Positions 27,144 to 36,544 are shown, numbered from the stretch's first letter. The stretch is 64,000 bases of DNA from Providencia heimbachae ATCC 35613 (GCF_001655055.1 NZ_LXEW01000024.1:1-64000), one strand, 5' to 3'. Translations and numbers: made by a program. Notes: generated from the sequence alone by a model not told the origin.

Positions 27144-29618
27144 CTATTTTTCACAAATTAAGATAATCTGGGTAGCACCATCCAAAACAGGTAATGTAGT
27201 GCTACACTGGATTTTATTAGACCAATTAATATTTAATTGTTCTTCCGATTGAACAGCGGTTAACCAGACTAATCCATTGTCACTGACTATCCCGACTTCT
27301 CTTCCTTTTTCATTTAATACTTGAGCACCAAATGGAGGCGAATCTGAATTATCAGCCATTTTTATAATCGCGAATAATTTAAATCCTTTATCAGCACTAA
27401 TTTTTCTATATCCAATAGCACCTTCTGTTAAAGCTATATCATAAATGTTATTTGATGATTCAATATTATTAGGGAGCTTACTCATATCAACGTTATAATT
27501 ATTTTTATAGTAACTTGTTAAATTTGGAATAACGCCAATACCGTACCTATTAGTCACCGTTGTTCCATTATTTAACGGAACACCTTCAACATTGTTTGTA
27601 TCAATCACTAAGCGAGCTGCTGATGAATATGAGGAACTATGCAAAGCTACGCCATGCTGAGTTAGTGTTACCCCACCATTCAGCCCCATTCCTAAACTTG
27701 TATCACCTCTATCAGAAATAGAAATATTACTATTAATAGAAGCATAACGTGTTGGTAAATCATACATACCAGCAAGGGTGCTCTGCGTTTTCTCACCTTT
27801 TCCGTAACTTGTTGATGCGCTTAAATTATAATAATCATTGTCTTCTGTTAAACTTGATACAGATACTCGGCTATTATAAGTATCATTATATTTTAGCGTA
27901 TCAAAAGTATAAAACTGCTTACCAAATGGAACCGATAACATTAAACTAATTTGATCGTCATACTTTCCTTGGTAATAACTTCTATTAGCCGAAAGTGTTA
28001 AACTCCCACCCTGTAAATTTAAATATGGGATATTAATACTTTTCCCAACGTTCAAACCATATTGGTGTGTTTGCCCTCTATCCCAATATTGTTGTAATTG
28101 ATAATTCAAATTTACACTGTATTCACCTAAGCGCTTAGAAAGGCTAATTTGATAACGTTCTTTTTCATTATCAATAGTCTTATAGTCCCTTAAATCTAAA
28201 TATTGGGACATCGTTAAGTATTTTTTATCCGTAAAGCGATATCCTGCAAAGGTTAAATCCATATCATATTCATCAAAAGTTTTTGAATAATTTATACTAT
28301 ATGAATTACCTGATGGACTATCATTGTCTAACTGAGCAAAAGAGCGGGTGATATTAACCGATAAAGCGCCGAAGCGGTTCATAAAGCGTCCGATACCAAG
28401 AGAGACTTGCTGATAGCCTTGGCTAATATCACTCGCAGCATTTATTGACCAATCGTTATTCAAACCGTGAGCCGCTTCTCCCCTAAAGAAAAAGACGCCA
28501 CCATATACAGAATGATCATTCTTAATCGGTTGCCCAACAGAAGCATTAAAACGCGTAAATCCAGGCCGAGTCAAATAAGGAACATTTGAACTATTAACCG
28601 TAAATTCTTGCTCAGTACCATCTTGCTCAATGACTTTTACATGTAATTCACCACGAGTCCCACTATTTAAAGATTGTATTTTAAATGGGCCTGATGGTAC
28701 ATTTCCGTCATATAAAACACGACCTAATTGTGTCACTACAACACGTGCATTTGTTTTTGCAATTCCTGTAATTTCAGGTGCATATCCACGTAATCTAGGC
28801 GGTAACATTGAATCATTAGTAAATAATGATAGCCCTGTAAATTTAATGGGTTCTAATATTTGCGAGGGCGTTGTACTCTCACCAATAACCAATTTTGCAT
28901 CTAATTTTTTTATATTTCTATATGCATAAATTGAGTTAATTAAAAAATTACGGATTATAGAGGTTTCACCGTTAGATTGCTGTTTCTGATAATTACCATA
29001 ATACTCTGCACGTAAACGCCAACTATTAATATTGGCTCCAAGGTATCCACTGACAGATGCAATCTGATTTTTTATACTATCTTGATCACTATATTGATAA
29101 TTAGCATTATAATCGATTAATAAACCGCCAATACCTTCATCCCAAAGTGTCTTAGGTAACCAATTGACATCCATATATTCTAAATAAACTTGTGGTATAT
29201 TTAAAGTAACTGTACCTTCTGATAAATTAGGAACAACACTCACACCTTCTAACTTTGAAAAATCAATACATTGGTTATTGTTCCAGTATAAAATTTCGCT
29301 GATATACTTTTCTTTTAAACCTAAACTATTAATATATGATTTATCAATACATACATTACTAGCAGAGGGCTCAGGACCTTCCTCTAAGATTTCTATCGGT
29401 GAAGGAGATTGTGTTAGTTGAGTATTATTAATTATGATATTAAAAAAATAGTTTCCTGGTAAAATAAAATTTGGATTTTTAAATCTTGATACATCTATAT
29501 TAGTTTTATCATCACTATCAAGTATATCCGTATTAAATTCTACAGAATATGATACCTTGGCATAACAAAGTATCGAAACTATTATTATAGTAAATTTTTC
29601 TTTTATTGTTAACATCAT
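27144..29618 (-). CDS. Outer-membrane fimbrial usher
   Basis: An 824-residue PapC/FimD-family usher. After the signal peptide comes the N-terminal chaperone-binding domain (VEFNTDILDSDD..., with DVSRF and NVCIDKSYINSLG), then the 24-strand barrel with the plug domain (KFTGLSLFTNDSMLPPRLRGYAPEITGIA...), and the C-terminal domains ending in INWSNKIQCSTTLPV with its cysteine. The segment GPFKIQSLN and the TRPGFTRFNASVGQP stretch are classic usher motifs. It builds and exports the pilus. Base composition is as AT-rich as the rest of the operon. Confidence 0.95.
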   Translation of the reverse strand: MMLTIKEKFTIIIVSILCYAKVSYSVEFNTDILDSDDKTNIDVSRFKNPNFILPGNYFFNIIINNTQLTQSPSPIEILEEGPEPSASNVCIDKSYINSLGLKEKYISEILYWNNNQCIDFSKLEGVSVVPNLSEGTVTLNIPQVYLEYMDVNWLPKTLWDEGIGGLLIDYNANYQYSDQDSIKNQIASVSGYLGANINSWRLRAEYYGNYQKQQSNGETSIIRNFLINSIYAYRNIKKLDAKLVIGESTTPSQILEPIKFTGLSLFTNDSMLPPRLRGYAPEITGIAKTNARVVVTQLGRVLYDGNVPSGPFKIQSLNSGTRGELHVKVIEQDGTEQEFTVNSSNVPYLTRPGFTRFNASVGQPIKNDHSVYGGVFFFRGEAAHGLNNDWSINAASDISQGYQQVSLGIGRFMNRFGALSVNITRSFAQLDNDSPSGNSYSINYSKTFDEYDMDLTFAGYRFTDKKYLTMSQYLDLRDYKTIDNEKERYQISLSKRLGEYSVNLNYQLQQYWDRGQTHQYGLNVGKSINIPYLNLQGGSLTLSANRSYYQGKYDDQISLMLSVPFGKQFYTFDTLKYNDTYNSRVSVSSLTEDNDYYNLSASTSYGKGEKTQSTLAGMYDLPTRYASINSNISISDRGDTSLGMGLNGGVTLTQHGVALHSSSYSSAARLVIDTNNVEGVPLNNGTTVTNRYGIGVIPNLTSYYKNNYNVDMSKLPNNIESSNNIYDIALTEGAIGYRKISADKGFKLFAIIKMADNSDSPPFGAQVLNEKGREVGIVSDNGLVWLTAVQSEEQLNINWSNKIQCSTTLPVLDGATQIILICEK

Positions 29619-29632
29619 AAATACTCATTAAA

Positions 29633-30181
29633 TTAATAGTAATCAATGTCAAAAGTAATGATACTTGAAAACTCTCCAACTTGAGGTTTGACCCTATCAT
29701 CAACAACAATTTCAGATATAAAATCCAATTGTTGCTCATTGATTGATTTCGTTTTTCCTGATGTTCTTTTTAGGTTAAAAATAGGATAATATATATTTGG
29801 TTTAATAACCGAAGTTCCATTTGATATATATATAGCTAAACCATCTGCGTTATCGAACTTAAATCCATTAGCATTATTTGTTGTAGCACCTGAAAATTTT
29901 ATTCTTATTGGTGATTTATTATCATCAAAATAAGAATTTGATAATTGACAGTCTTTTAAAAAAATTTTGAATGCTTTTATTATTTTATTATCTTCTATTC
30001 TACCTAATGAGTGCTCACCAAAATCAATAATTTGATCTTTACTCGTTAATTGAATGGAGCAGCCTGATGCTAATATTTCACCTTTTACTGTCGCCTGTCC
30101 CCATGACATTGATGGCTCAGAAAAAGCCTGTGTGAGAGCAATTTTTGATAGCAAAATAGCAATAATTAACAAATTTTTCAT
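29633..30181 (-). CDS. Minor fimbrial subunit (MrpB-position)
   Basis: A 182-residue pilin-type protein: signal peptide to about TQAFS, cysteines in ASGCSIQL and KDCQLSNSY, and a final strand ITFDIDYY with the penultimate aromatic residue. It lies between the major pilin and the usher, the position of MrpB, which is thought to end the pilus at its base. A region of 58 bp with a hairpin separates it from the major subunit gene and may reduce its expression compared with the latter. Confidence 0.88.
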   Translation of the reverse strand: MKNLLIIAILLSKIALTQAFSEPSMSWGQATVKGEILASGCSIQLTSKDQIIDFGEHSLGRIEDNKIIKAFKIFLKDCQLSNSYFDDNKSPIRIKFSGATTNNANGFKFDNADGLAIYISNGTSVIKPNIYYPIFNLKRTSGKTKSINEQQLDFISEIVVDDRVKPQVGEFSSIITFDIDYY

Positions 30182-30239
30182 AGTATTAGCTTTTTATTAG
30201 GTTATATGCTTCTTCATAAGGAAGGAGCATATAAAAAAA

Positions 30240-30782
30240 CTACTGGTATGATATTTCGAAAGTAGAAATAGTCGTAAAATCACCAGCAGTCACAGCAGCT
30301 GCGCCAGCTTTTTTAACAAAAGCAGAATAAGTTAGAGTATTGTCACCATCACGAAGATTCAATGGAGATGCAGTACCGAACGTTATATTTTGGATACCAA
30401 CAGCTACGTTAGCCGCGCTACCTGTAGTAGCTAATAAATTTTGACCTGCAACTTTATTAACGCCATCAAAAGTAATTGACGCTGTTTTTGTTACAGTTAC
30501 TGGGTTTGCTGGATCGCTATTATCAACAGAAGTTAATTGGCAACCTTTTAAGTTCAGATCAAAATTCTTATATTTAGAATCACCATCGTTCAATTGGCTT
30601 AAAGATAATTGACCAAAATCAACAACTGTTGCAGTGCCGCCTTGACCTGCATCTAAGTTACATGGAGTATCGCGAACTTCACCTTTAAAAGTAACGGTTC
30701 CTACGTTTACATCTGCAAGTGAAGCAAAAGAAGTTGCTAAAAGAGCAGCACCGAGAACACTCATGCATTTATTCAATTTCAT
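30240..30782 (-). CDS. Major fimbrial subunit (pilin)
   Basis: A 180-residue type 1-like pilin and the first gene of the operon. The signal peptide ends at SFASLA-DVNVG. The donor strand follows (VGTVTFKGEVRDTPC), then the disulfide cysteines (TPCNLDAG and LKGCQLTSV) and the C-terminal TISTFEISYQ with its penultimate Tyr. Abundant Ala, Gly, Thr and a strong AAAGGA ribosome binding site fit the major structural subunit. The sequence looks like MrpA/PmfA-type pilins of Proteus and Providencia. Confidence 0.93.
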   Translation of the reverse strand: MKLNKCMSVLGAALLATSFASLADVNVGTVTFKGEVRDTPCNLDAGQGGTATVVDFGQLSLSQLNDGDSKYKNFDLNLKGCQLTSVDNSDPANPVTVTKTASITFDGVNKVAGQNLLATTGSAANVAVGIQNITFGTASPLNLRDGDNTLTYSAFVKKAGAAAVTAGDFTTISTFEISYQ

Positions 30783-30862
30783 AAAAATATCCTTTCAATA
30801 ATTTTTTATTTTAAAAATGGGCCAATAAATAATAATTTTACAATACAAATAATCTTATCTGT

Positions 30863-30900
30863 ATTAATTTGAGCTATCATAAAAATAGTCTCAAATTAAT
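30863..30900. promoter_or_regulatory. Inverted repeat upstream of the major pilin gene
   Basis: ATTAATTTGAGCTAT and ATAGTCTCAAATTAAT form a nearly perfect hairpin with one unpaired base, 80 bases upstream of the pilin start. It lacks a T run and so may be an operator or regulatory structure rather than a terminator. Two more inverted repeats (near 30968-31004 and the perfect 8-bp stem at 31026-31044) lie between it and the XRE gene. Confidence 0.45.
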
Positions 30901-31078
30901 TAAGATATAATTAATGGGTTAAATTAATTTAAAAAACAATATGACAATAATAAAAAACAAAAAACAGAATTAAATGCAATAAAAAATCAATAACTGCATT
31001 AATTATAGATGGAACAAGACCTGTAAATAACTACTTTAGTTATTAGACTTAAATTACATCCTTTTCATTTTTTAAATT

Positions 31079-31315
31079 TCAATATTTATCTTTACTTTCA
31101 AAAATATCATCTTTAAAGAAACTTATCATGTCAGTATTAAGAGCATCAGCAAGTACATGTAAATTTTCGAGGTTTATATTACACTCTCCTCTTTCATAGC
31201 GTGAAATTTGTTGCTGACTTACACCTATAAGATTAGCCAGCTCCATACCAGAAAGCCCTAAACGCTTTCTTCTTTTTCTTATTTCACTTCCTACTATTTG
31301 GTTTACATTTAACAT
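31079..31315 (-). CDS. Small XRE-family (MrpJ-like) regulator
   Basis: A 78-residue helix-turn-helix protein: SEIRKRRKRLGLSGMELANLIGVSQQQISRYERGECNINLENLHVLADALN is a complete HTH_3 domain. Small XRE proteins associated with fimbrial operons in Proteus (MrpJ and paralogues) repress flagellar genes when fimbriae are expressed. MrpJ-type genes usually lie at the end of the operon; here the gene precedes it in the same direction, 297 bp from the major pilin. Function as activator of the operon or as an MrpJ-like switch is inferred. Confidence 0.85.
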   Translation of the reverse strand: MLNVNQIVGSEIRKRRKRLGLSGMELANLIGVSQQQISRYERGECNINLENLHVLADALNTDMISFFKDDIFESKDKY

Positions 31316-32468
31316 TTACGATAACCTAAGGTAAATTTAAAGGAATATAATTTAATTATACTGCACAACATAAATATTTATTGTAAATCTTATATCTATT
31401 TAATTAATTATTTAATTATTTTTTATTGCTGTTTAAATTTAGGTTAATTATAGATTCCAATATTTAAAAGTAAAACTGTTTATAACTAATGATCCCTTAG
31501 ATTAAGTTAAGTAATACCTATCAAAAAATGGATATTCATAAAAATGCACTATAATAATTTAGTTTACTCGCAATTTTCTAGTTATCCCAATACCTGAGCT
31601 GAAGTGAAAACTCCATTATCCATTTGATTTACAAAGAATTAGAAAACAAACAACTCTAAGTGGTAACACTTAAAAATGACCTAAACACAAACTAAAACTC
31701 ATAAAACGAGTAAATGCAGCAATGAAACATCTTTCCCTTTGATTTGTATATAAATTATCAGAAATCAAGTTATAATATATAGATTAAATCTAAATTTTTA
31801 TATTATTTTAATTTTACCATTAAAAATTGTTTTTTTGTTGGCATTAGTTTTTAGAAAACAATATAAAGAAGATGTGCAATACTCCAATTAGGAGTACGAA
31901 ATATAAAAAATTTTGACATACCTTAAAAAAATTGTTTAATGAAGATAAAAACTATAAATTACATGCACTAAGAGAACAAAAAATATCAAATCACCTATAT
32001 AGTTAAGTTTTAATGTTTTTCAAAACTAAAAATAATTTAGATTTATATTATTTTTCAATAGCTTATATTTAATACAAAATGTAACAAAATAATATTTAAT
32101 ATTAATTATAAAACATTAAAAACAATTAGTTACAAATTATAGATGCATTAAAAAAGACATAAACACACCTAATTAGATAAAACCATGATTATTCGTCATT
32201 GCAATTATCTTAAATGATAAATAATGAAACAAAGTCATAACAAAAAATCTTTATATTCAGAAGGATTTATGTCTTATTTCAAAAGGTACTTTATAAGACT
32301 ATCTTTTATGGAGCACTATTTATATAGAGTTCGCTCTATATAAATAGATCTAGTTTCAGCCCAATAAATACTCACATTTGATAACCATAAGTTATTGAAG
32401 TGGAAAATTACTCATTATATTTAATAAAAATTTCATGTTGTTATCTCTTTAATACCAAAGGAGAACCC
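31316..32468. other. Very AT-rich gene-free region
   Basis: About 1.15 kb with no credible gene on either strand. It is among the most AT-rich stretches of the window and probably binds H-NS. It holds the promoter of the XRE gene on the left and of the nitrilase gene on the right. Apart from the long hairpin at 32316-32347 and the small palindrome TACTCC-AATTA-GGAGTA at 31880-31896 I see no defined elements. Confidence 0.45.
32316..32347. repeat. Perfect 14-bp inverted repeat with TTCG loop
   Basis: CTATTTATATAGAG and CTCTATATAAATAG enclose the tetraloop TTCG, closed by GAG/CTC. There is no T tract after it on either strand. It lies about 120 bases before the nitrilase-family start codon, so it may be part of its 5' leader or a protein-binding site. 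Confidence 0.7.
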
Positions 32469-33461
32469 ATGAAAACTTCGCATTCACTTCGTGTTGCAAC
32501 CGTCCAATTTCAGCATAAGCCTGGGGACAAAGAATATAATCTTAAGCAAATTCATCACTTTATAGACAAAGCGGCACAGCAAAACATTCAAGTATTAGTC
32601 CTACCTGAAATGTGTATTACCGGTTACTGGCATGTCCCTAAGCTACCTGATGAGCAAGTCTATCTACTCAGTGAAACATTGCATGACAGCCCCTCATTGG
32701 CACTTATACGGCAACGAGCTATAGAACTAAATATGCTTATTGGCGTTGGGCTTATCGAAAAAGGCCTTGATGGTAAATGCTACAATACTTGGGTTGCTTG
32801 CATGCCTAGTGGGCAGTTCCATGCGCACCGTAAACTCCATGCGTTTGAACATCAATCCATATGCAGTGGTGATGAATATACGGTATTTGATACCCCGTGG
32901 GGCGTTAAAATGGGGATCCTTATTTGCTGGGATAATAATTTAGTTGAAAATCCTCGAGCCAATGCATTATTAGGGGCTGATATTATTTTAGCGCCACACC
33001 AAACAGGGGGAACACGTTCTAGTAGCCCACACAGCATGAAACCTCTCCCCCTTTCTTTATGGGAAAATAGGCATAAAGATCCCGAGAGCTTACGGGCGGC
33101 ATTTCAAGGGGAACATGGTCGAGGCTGGTTATTACGCTGGTTACCTTCTCGAGCCCATGATAACGGTGTATTTTACCTATTCAGTAATGGCGTCGGCCTT
33201 GATGACGATGAAATTCGGACAGGGAATGCGATGGTTATTGACCCTTACGGCCGAATTATTGCAGAAAGTAATGCAATTGAAGATGACATGGTCATTGCTA
33301 ATCTTGATTTAGACCTGCTTCCCATGTCTACAGGCCGCCGATGGCTTACCGGTAGGCGACCTGAATTATACCGAATATTGACTCAGACTATGGGTTATGA
33401 GAGAGATGCCCGTAGTGTCCGTTTCGCAACACAAGCCGTCAATATCACACAAAAAAGATAA
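32469..33461 (+). CDS. Nitrilase/carbon-nitrogen hydrolase family protein
   Basis: A 330-residue member of the nitrilase superfamily. The catalytic triad is present: Glu47 in VLPEMCITGYW, Lys122 in HRKLHAFE and Cys153 in GILICWDNN. The superfamily hydrolyses nitriles, amides or carbamoyl groups; the substrate here cannot be read. The start at ATG 32469 has an AAAGGAGAA ribosome binding site; an open frame reaching back to 32400 has none. The next gene is a LysR regulator in the same direction. Confidence 0.88.
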   Translation: MKTSHSLRVATVQFQHKPGDKEYNLKQIHHFIDKAAQQNIQVLVLPEMCITGYWHVPKLPDEQVYLLSETLHDSPSLALIRQRAIELNMLIGVGLIEKGLDGKCYNTWVACMPSGQFHAHRKLHAFEHQSICSGDEYTVFDTPWGVKMGILICWDNNLVENPRANALLGADIILAPHQTGGTRSSSPHSMKPLPLSLWENRHKDPESLRAAFQGEHGRGWLLRWLPSRAHDNGVFYLFSNGVGLDDDEIRTGNAMVIDPYGRIIAESNAIEDDMVIANLDLDLLPMSTGRRWLTGRRPELYRILTQTMGYERDARSVRFATQAVNITQKR

Positions 33462-33557
33462 AACAAGAAAATCTAGATTCAATCGACCTATCACCTATAA
33501 TGAAAGATTATCAGTCATTGAACTGTCTTTTATAGTTAACTGAATAATGAGGCGATA

Positions 33558-34463
33558 ATGGATACTCGGTTACTCCGTGCTTTTATTACATTGGCAGAAA
33601 CAGAGAATTACCATGAGGCCTCATTGCGTCTGTTTATCACTCAGCCAGCACTCACAAAACAAATTAAGCAACTAGAAAAACAGCTTAATTTAACACTTTT
33701 TGAACGCGGCAGGCACGGGGCGAAATTAACGACTAAGGGGCAATTATTACTGCCAAAAGCAACACAGCTTTTAACTCAAACAACCGGCTTTCTAAGTTAT
33801 GCTTCCGAGCTCAGTGAGCAATTACCTCAATCATTAAGTGTCGGTTTTGGAATTTCAACCTTCCATGAAGCTTCCTTTTTCGTTGCTCAACTACGTCAAC
33901 AACTTGAAAAAATTAATATTTCTCTTGATGATATGCCATCATCAGAGATGGAAAAAAAACTCAACCTTTGCCAACTAGACATTGCATTTATCCGTAGGTC
34001 TAATCAACAACTCCCATCCAATCTTATCTCTAAAGCATTAACCTCAGAAGTACTCGCATTAGCTGTCGCCACCAAAGAGATAAAAAATCACACCATCGCC
34101 GATTATTTAACACAAAATCCGCTATTATTTTTACGTAAAGAAAGAGGCCCTGGCCTTAATGAGCAGATTAATCGCCTATTAAACCAAATGAATATCTCTG
34201 TAAAGCCGGCTCAAGAAGCTAATGATATACAAACATTAATTGCCCTTGTTGCTGCCGGTGTTGGCATCAGCCTTGTTCCTTATAGTGCACGACTTATTAG
34301 TCGAGAAGATGTGACGTTTATCCCTATCAATAATATTCCAGAGGCTATGTGGCATATCGATGTCATTTGGCTGGCATCATTACCGCAAGAATGGCAAAAA
34401 CTCATCCCTAAATTAATACAAGAAACCCAACAACATTTTGCGAAGGATAGAGAAAATGAATAA
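33558..34463 (+). CDS. LysR-family transcriptional regulator
   Basis: A 301-residue LTTR. The N-terminal winged HTH reads RLLRAFITLAETENYHEASLRLFITQPALTKQIKQLEKQLNLTLFERG, and the C-terminal part is the periplasmic-binding-like effector domain. GAGG precedes the start codon. It is co-oriented with the nitrilase gene behind it (96 bp) and with the seven-gene lipid-type operon ahead (78 bp). It could control either; LysR proteins more often regulate divergent genes, so the co-linear arrangement is notable. Confidence 0.9.
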   Translation: MDTRLLRAFITLAETENYHEASLRLFITQPALTKQIKQLEKQLNLTLFERGRHGAKLTTKGQLLLPKATQLLTQTTGFLSYASELSEQLPQSLSVGFGISTFHEASFFVAQLRQQLEKINISLDDMPSSEMEKKLNLCQLDIAFIRRSNQQLPSNLISKALTSEVLALAVATKEIKNHTIADYLTQNPLLFLRKERGPGLNEQINRLLNQMNISVKPAQEANDIQTLIALVAAGVGISLVPYSARLISREDVTFIPINNIPEAMWHIDVIWLASLPQEWQKLIPKLIQETQQHFAKDRENE

Positions 34464-34514
34464 CTTCTCTATTCCTATATATTAACCCGTAGATCTCTGA
34501 TATTTATTGTGACC

Positions 34515-34527
34515 ATCTATGTTAGAT
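34515..34527. promoter_or_regulatory. Possible operator before the KAS III-like operon
   Basis: ATCTA-TGT-TAGAT is a small perfect palindrome 14 bases before the KAS III-like start codon. It is short, and the link to the adjacent LysR regulator is speculative. Confidence 0.25.
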
Positions 34528-34541
34528 AGGCTAAGCCACAC

Positions 34542-35540
34542 ATGTCCGAGAACAGGTCAATTGCACCGTTAAAAATTATCGCTTCAGGAATTGCACTGCC
34601 TGAAAATAAAATTTATTCATCTATGTTGGATGAAAAATTAAATAAAACCAAAGGGTTCGTCGAAAAACATTCAGGGATTGAATATCGTTTTCACGCAAAT
34701 AACCATGATTCCCAAGCAAAACTTGCGGCTGATGCTATCCATCAAGCCCTAGCATCAAAACAGCTCGCAGCACAAAGTATCGATATGCTGATTAATGCAT
34801 CCGCTATTCCTGTGCAAGCCTTGCCTTGCTCTGCCGCACATATTCTTGCTGAATCGAACTTAAGTGAAGGGATTGCTTGTTTTGATGTTAATGCGAGTTG
34901 TATTAGCTTTATTACGGCACTACAAGTTGCCGCTGGGTTACTTGCTACAAGCCAATATCAAAGGATCGCGATTGTTTCAGCGGACTTAGCTTCGCGCGGT
35001 ATTGATTGGAACGATAAAGAATCTTCCCTCATTTTTGGTGATGGCGCGGCTTGCGTGATTGTCGAAAAAGGTGATGGGAAAAGCGGTATTGTGTCATATA
35101 CCCATACCACGCATTCTAAAGGTCTTGATTTTTGTGAAATCCGTGCTGGTGGAACAAGACGAAACCCTCGCTCAGGCATGACTGATGATGATTTCCTCTT
35201 CCATATGCAAGGTAAAAAACTATTTCGTCTGGCTTCATCGCTTATTGAAGACTTTATGAAGAGAGTCTTTGACGAATCAGGCCTACAGCTTAACCAAATT
35301 GGTACCGTTGTGCCTCATCAGGCCAGTCATCTCTCCCTTGAGCATATGCGTCAACGTGTCGGGGTCAGTACTGAACAGCTTATTGATATCTATCGATATC
35401 ACGGTAACCAAGTCGCTGCATCAATCCCTACGGCTTTACATGAAGCCATCATCAGTGGTCGTTTTTATGAAAAACCGAACGTGATGCTCATCGGTACGGC
35501 GGCGGGTCTTGCACTGTGTGCCATGGTACTTATTCCATGA
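34542..35540 (+). CDS. Beta-ketoacyl-ACP synthase III-like (FabH/thiolase fold) enzyme
   Basis: A 332-residue condensing enzyme. The triad of the KAS III family is present: Cys120 in DVNASCISF, His259 in VPHQASH and Asn289 in YHGNQVAAS. It should condense an acyl-CoA or acyl-ACP with a malonyl or second acyl thioester. It is not next to fatty-acid synthesis genes, so it is a pathway-specific paralogue rather than housekeeping FabH. It is the first of seven genes with overlapping or nearly overlapping ends. OleA, PqsD and other specialised FabH-like enzymes are the closest functional comparisons I can name. Confidence 0.88.
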   Translation: MSENRSIAPLKIIASGIALPENKIYSSMLDEKLNKTKGFVEKHSGIEYRFHANNHDSQAKLAADAIHQALASKQLAAQSIDMLINASAIPVQALPCSAAHILAESNLSEGIACFDVNASCISFITALQVAAGLLATSQYQRIAIVSADLASRGIDWNDKESSLIFGDGAACVIVEKGDGKSGIVSYTHTTHSKGLDFCEIRAGGTRRNPRSGMTDDDFLFHMQGKKLFRLASSLIEDFMKRVFDESGLQLNQIGTVVPHQASHLSLEHMRQRVGVSTEQLIDIYRYHGNQVAASIPTALHEAIISGRFYEKPNVMLIGTAAGLALCAMVLIP

Positions 35541-36544
35541 AGGTATTGGTGACAGGCGCAACCAGTGGGCTTGGACGTAATGCAGTAAATTACCTTTTAC
35601 CGCAAGGTATTCAAGTCGTCGCTTGTGGCCGTAATAAAATTGAAGGGGAAATACTGACTCAATTAGGCGCTAAATTTTACGCCATTGAGCTTGCTGATTT
35701 ATCCCTTGCTGATGCAAAAAAAATGATGAGCGGGTGTGATGCTGTTTGGCACTGCGCTGCGCTGTCATCCCCTTGGGGAAAACGCCAAGATTTTGAAAAT
35801 ATTAATCACCATGCAACGAAAACCCTTGCCGATGCTGCCGGTGAATTACAAATTTCACGTTTTGTTCATATCTCTACCCCGGCGATTTATTTTAATTTTA
35901 CCCACCAGCAAAATATTGTTGAATCGACCATAAACCGGCGGTTTGCCAATCAATATGCGCGAACAAAGTATTTAGCGGAAATAGCGATTGAACAAGCCGT
36001 TACCCGCTACCCATTGACTCAATATATTATTTTGCGCCCTCGTGGGTTATTTGGCCCCCATGATCGCGTGTTACTGCCACGTTTACTCGCACAAATTAAA
36101 TCTCGTCAGGGTAAATTAGTTCTTCCCGCTGGAGGACAAAATACCTTTGACCTGACCTATGTGGGAAATGTTGTTCATAGTATGCAACTGGCGACAACAA
36201 AAGAAAATTTAACCAGCGGTGCTGTTTATAATATTACCAATCAGCAACCTCTCCCGTTAAAACAAACGCTACAACAACTTTTTAATCAATTAGGGATGAA
36301 TTACCAAATTCGATCAGCGCCTTACCCTGTGCTGTATTCGGTGGCAGCCATGATGGAAGGAATTGCATACTTAACCGGTAAAGAACCGTTGCTGACGCGC
36401 TATAGTTTAGGTGCCGCTTATTTCACCATGACCCTTGATAATCAAAAAGCACAACAAGAGTTGGGTTACTATCCTATCTATAATATGGAACAAGCGATTC
36501 ATTTAACTGCCCAATGGCTGAAACAACAGGAGAGCGCATGTTAA
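35537..36544 (+). CDS. NAD(P)-dependent epimerase/3-beta-HSD-like oxidoreductase
   Basis: A 335-residue extended short-chain dehydrogenase. The Rossmann motif VTGATSGLGRNA is at the N-terminus, and the catalytic Tyr and Lys are in YARTKYLAE. FGPHDRVLLPRLL is typical of the 3-beta-hydroxysteroid dehydrogenase-like group that includes OleD, the ketoreductase of long-chain olefin synthesis. Its ATG overlaps the stop codon of the KAS III-like gene (ATGA). Likely it reduces the beta-keto product of the upstream enzyme; this is inference. Confidence 0.87.
   Translation: MKVLVTGATSGLGRNAVNYLLPQGIQVVACGRNKIEGEILTQLGAKFYAIELADLSLADAKKMMSGCDAVWHCAALSSPWGKRQDFENINHHATKTLADAAGELQISRFVHISTPAIYFNFTHQQNIVESTINRRFANQYARTKYLAEIAIEQAVTRYPLTQYIILRPRGLFGPHDRVLLPRLLAQIKSRQGKLVLPAGGQNTFDLTYVGNVVHSMQLATTKENLTSGAVYNITNQQPLPLKQTLQQLFNQLGMNYQIRSAPYPVLYSVAAMMEGIAYLTGKEPLLTRYSLGAAYFTMTLDNQKAQQELGYYPIYNMEQAIHLTAQWLKQQESAC

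Noticed and set aside
30783-31078. A phase-variable invertible promoter in front of the fimbrial operon, as in the mrp or fim loci
   Set aside because: The inverted repeats seen are hairpins with short loops and do not flank a promoter-sized segment, and no tyrosine recombinase gene is present in the window.
34542-35540. Housekeeping FabH of fatty acid synthesis
   Set aside because: The gene is not next to plsX, fabD or fabG and is part of a specialised operon; the triad alone does not show a housekeeping role.
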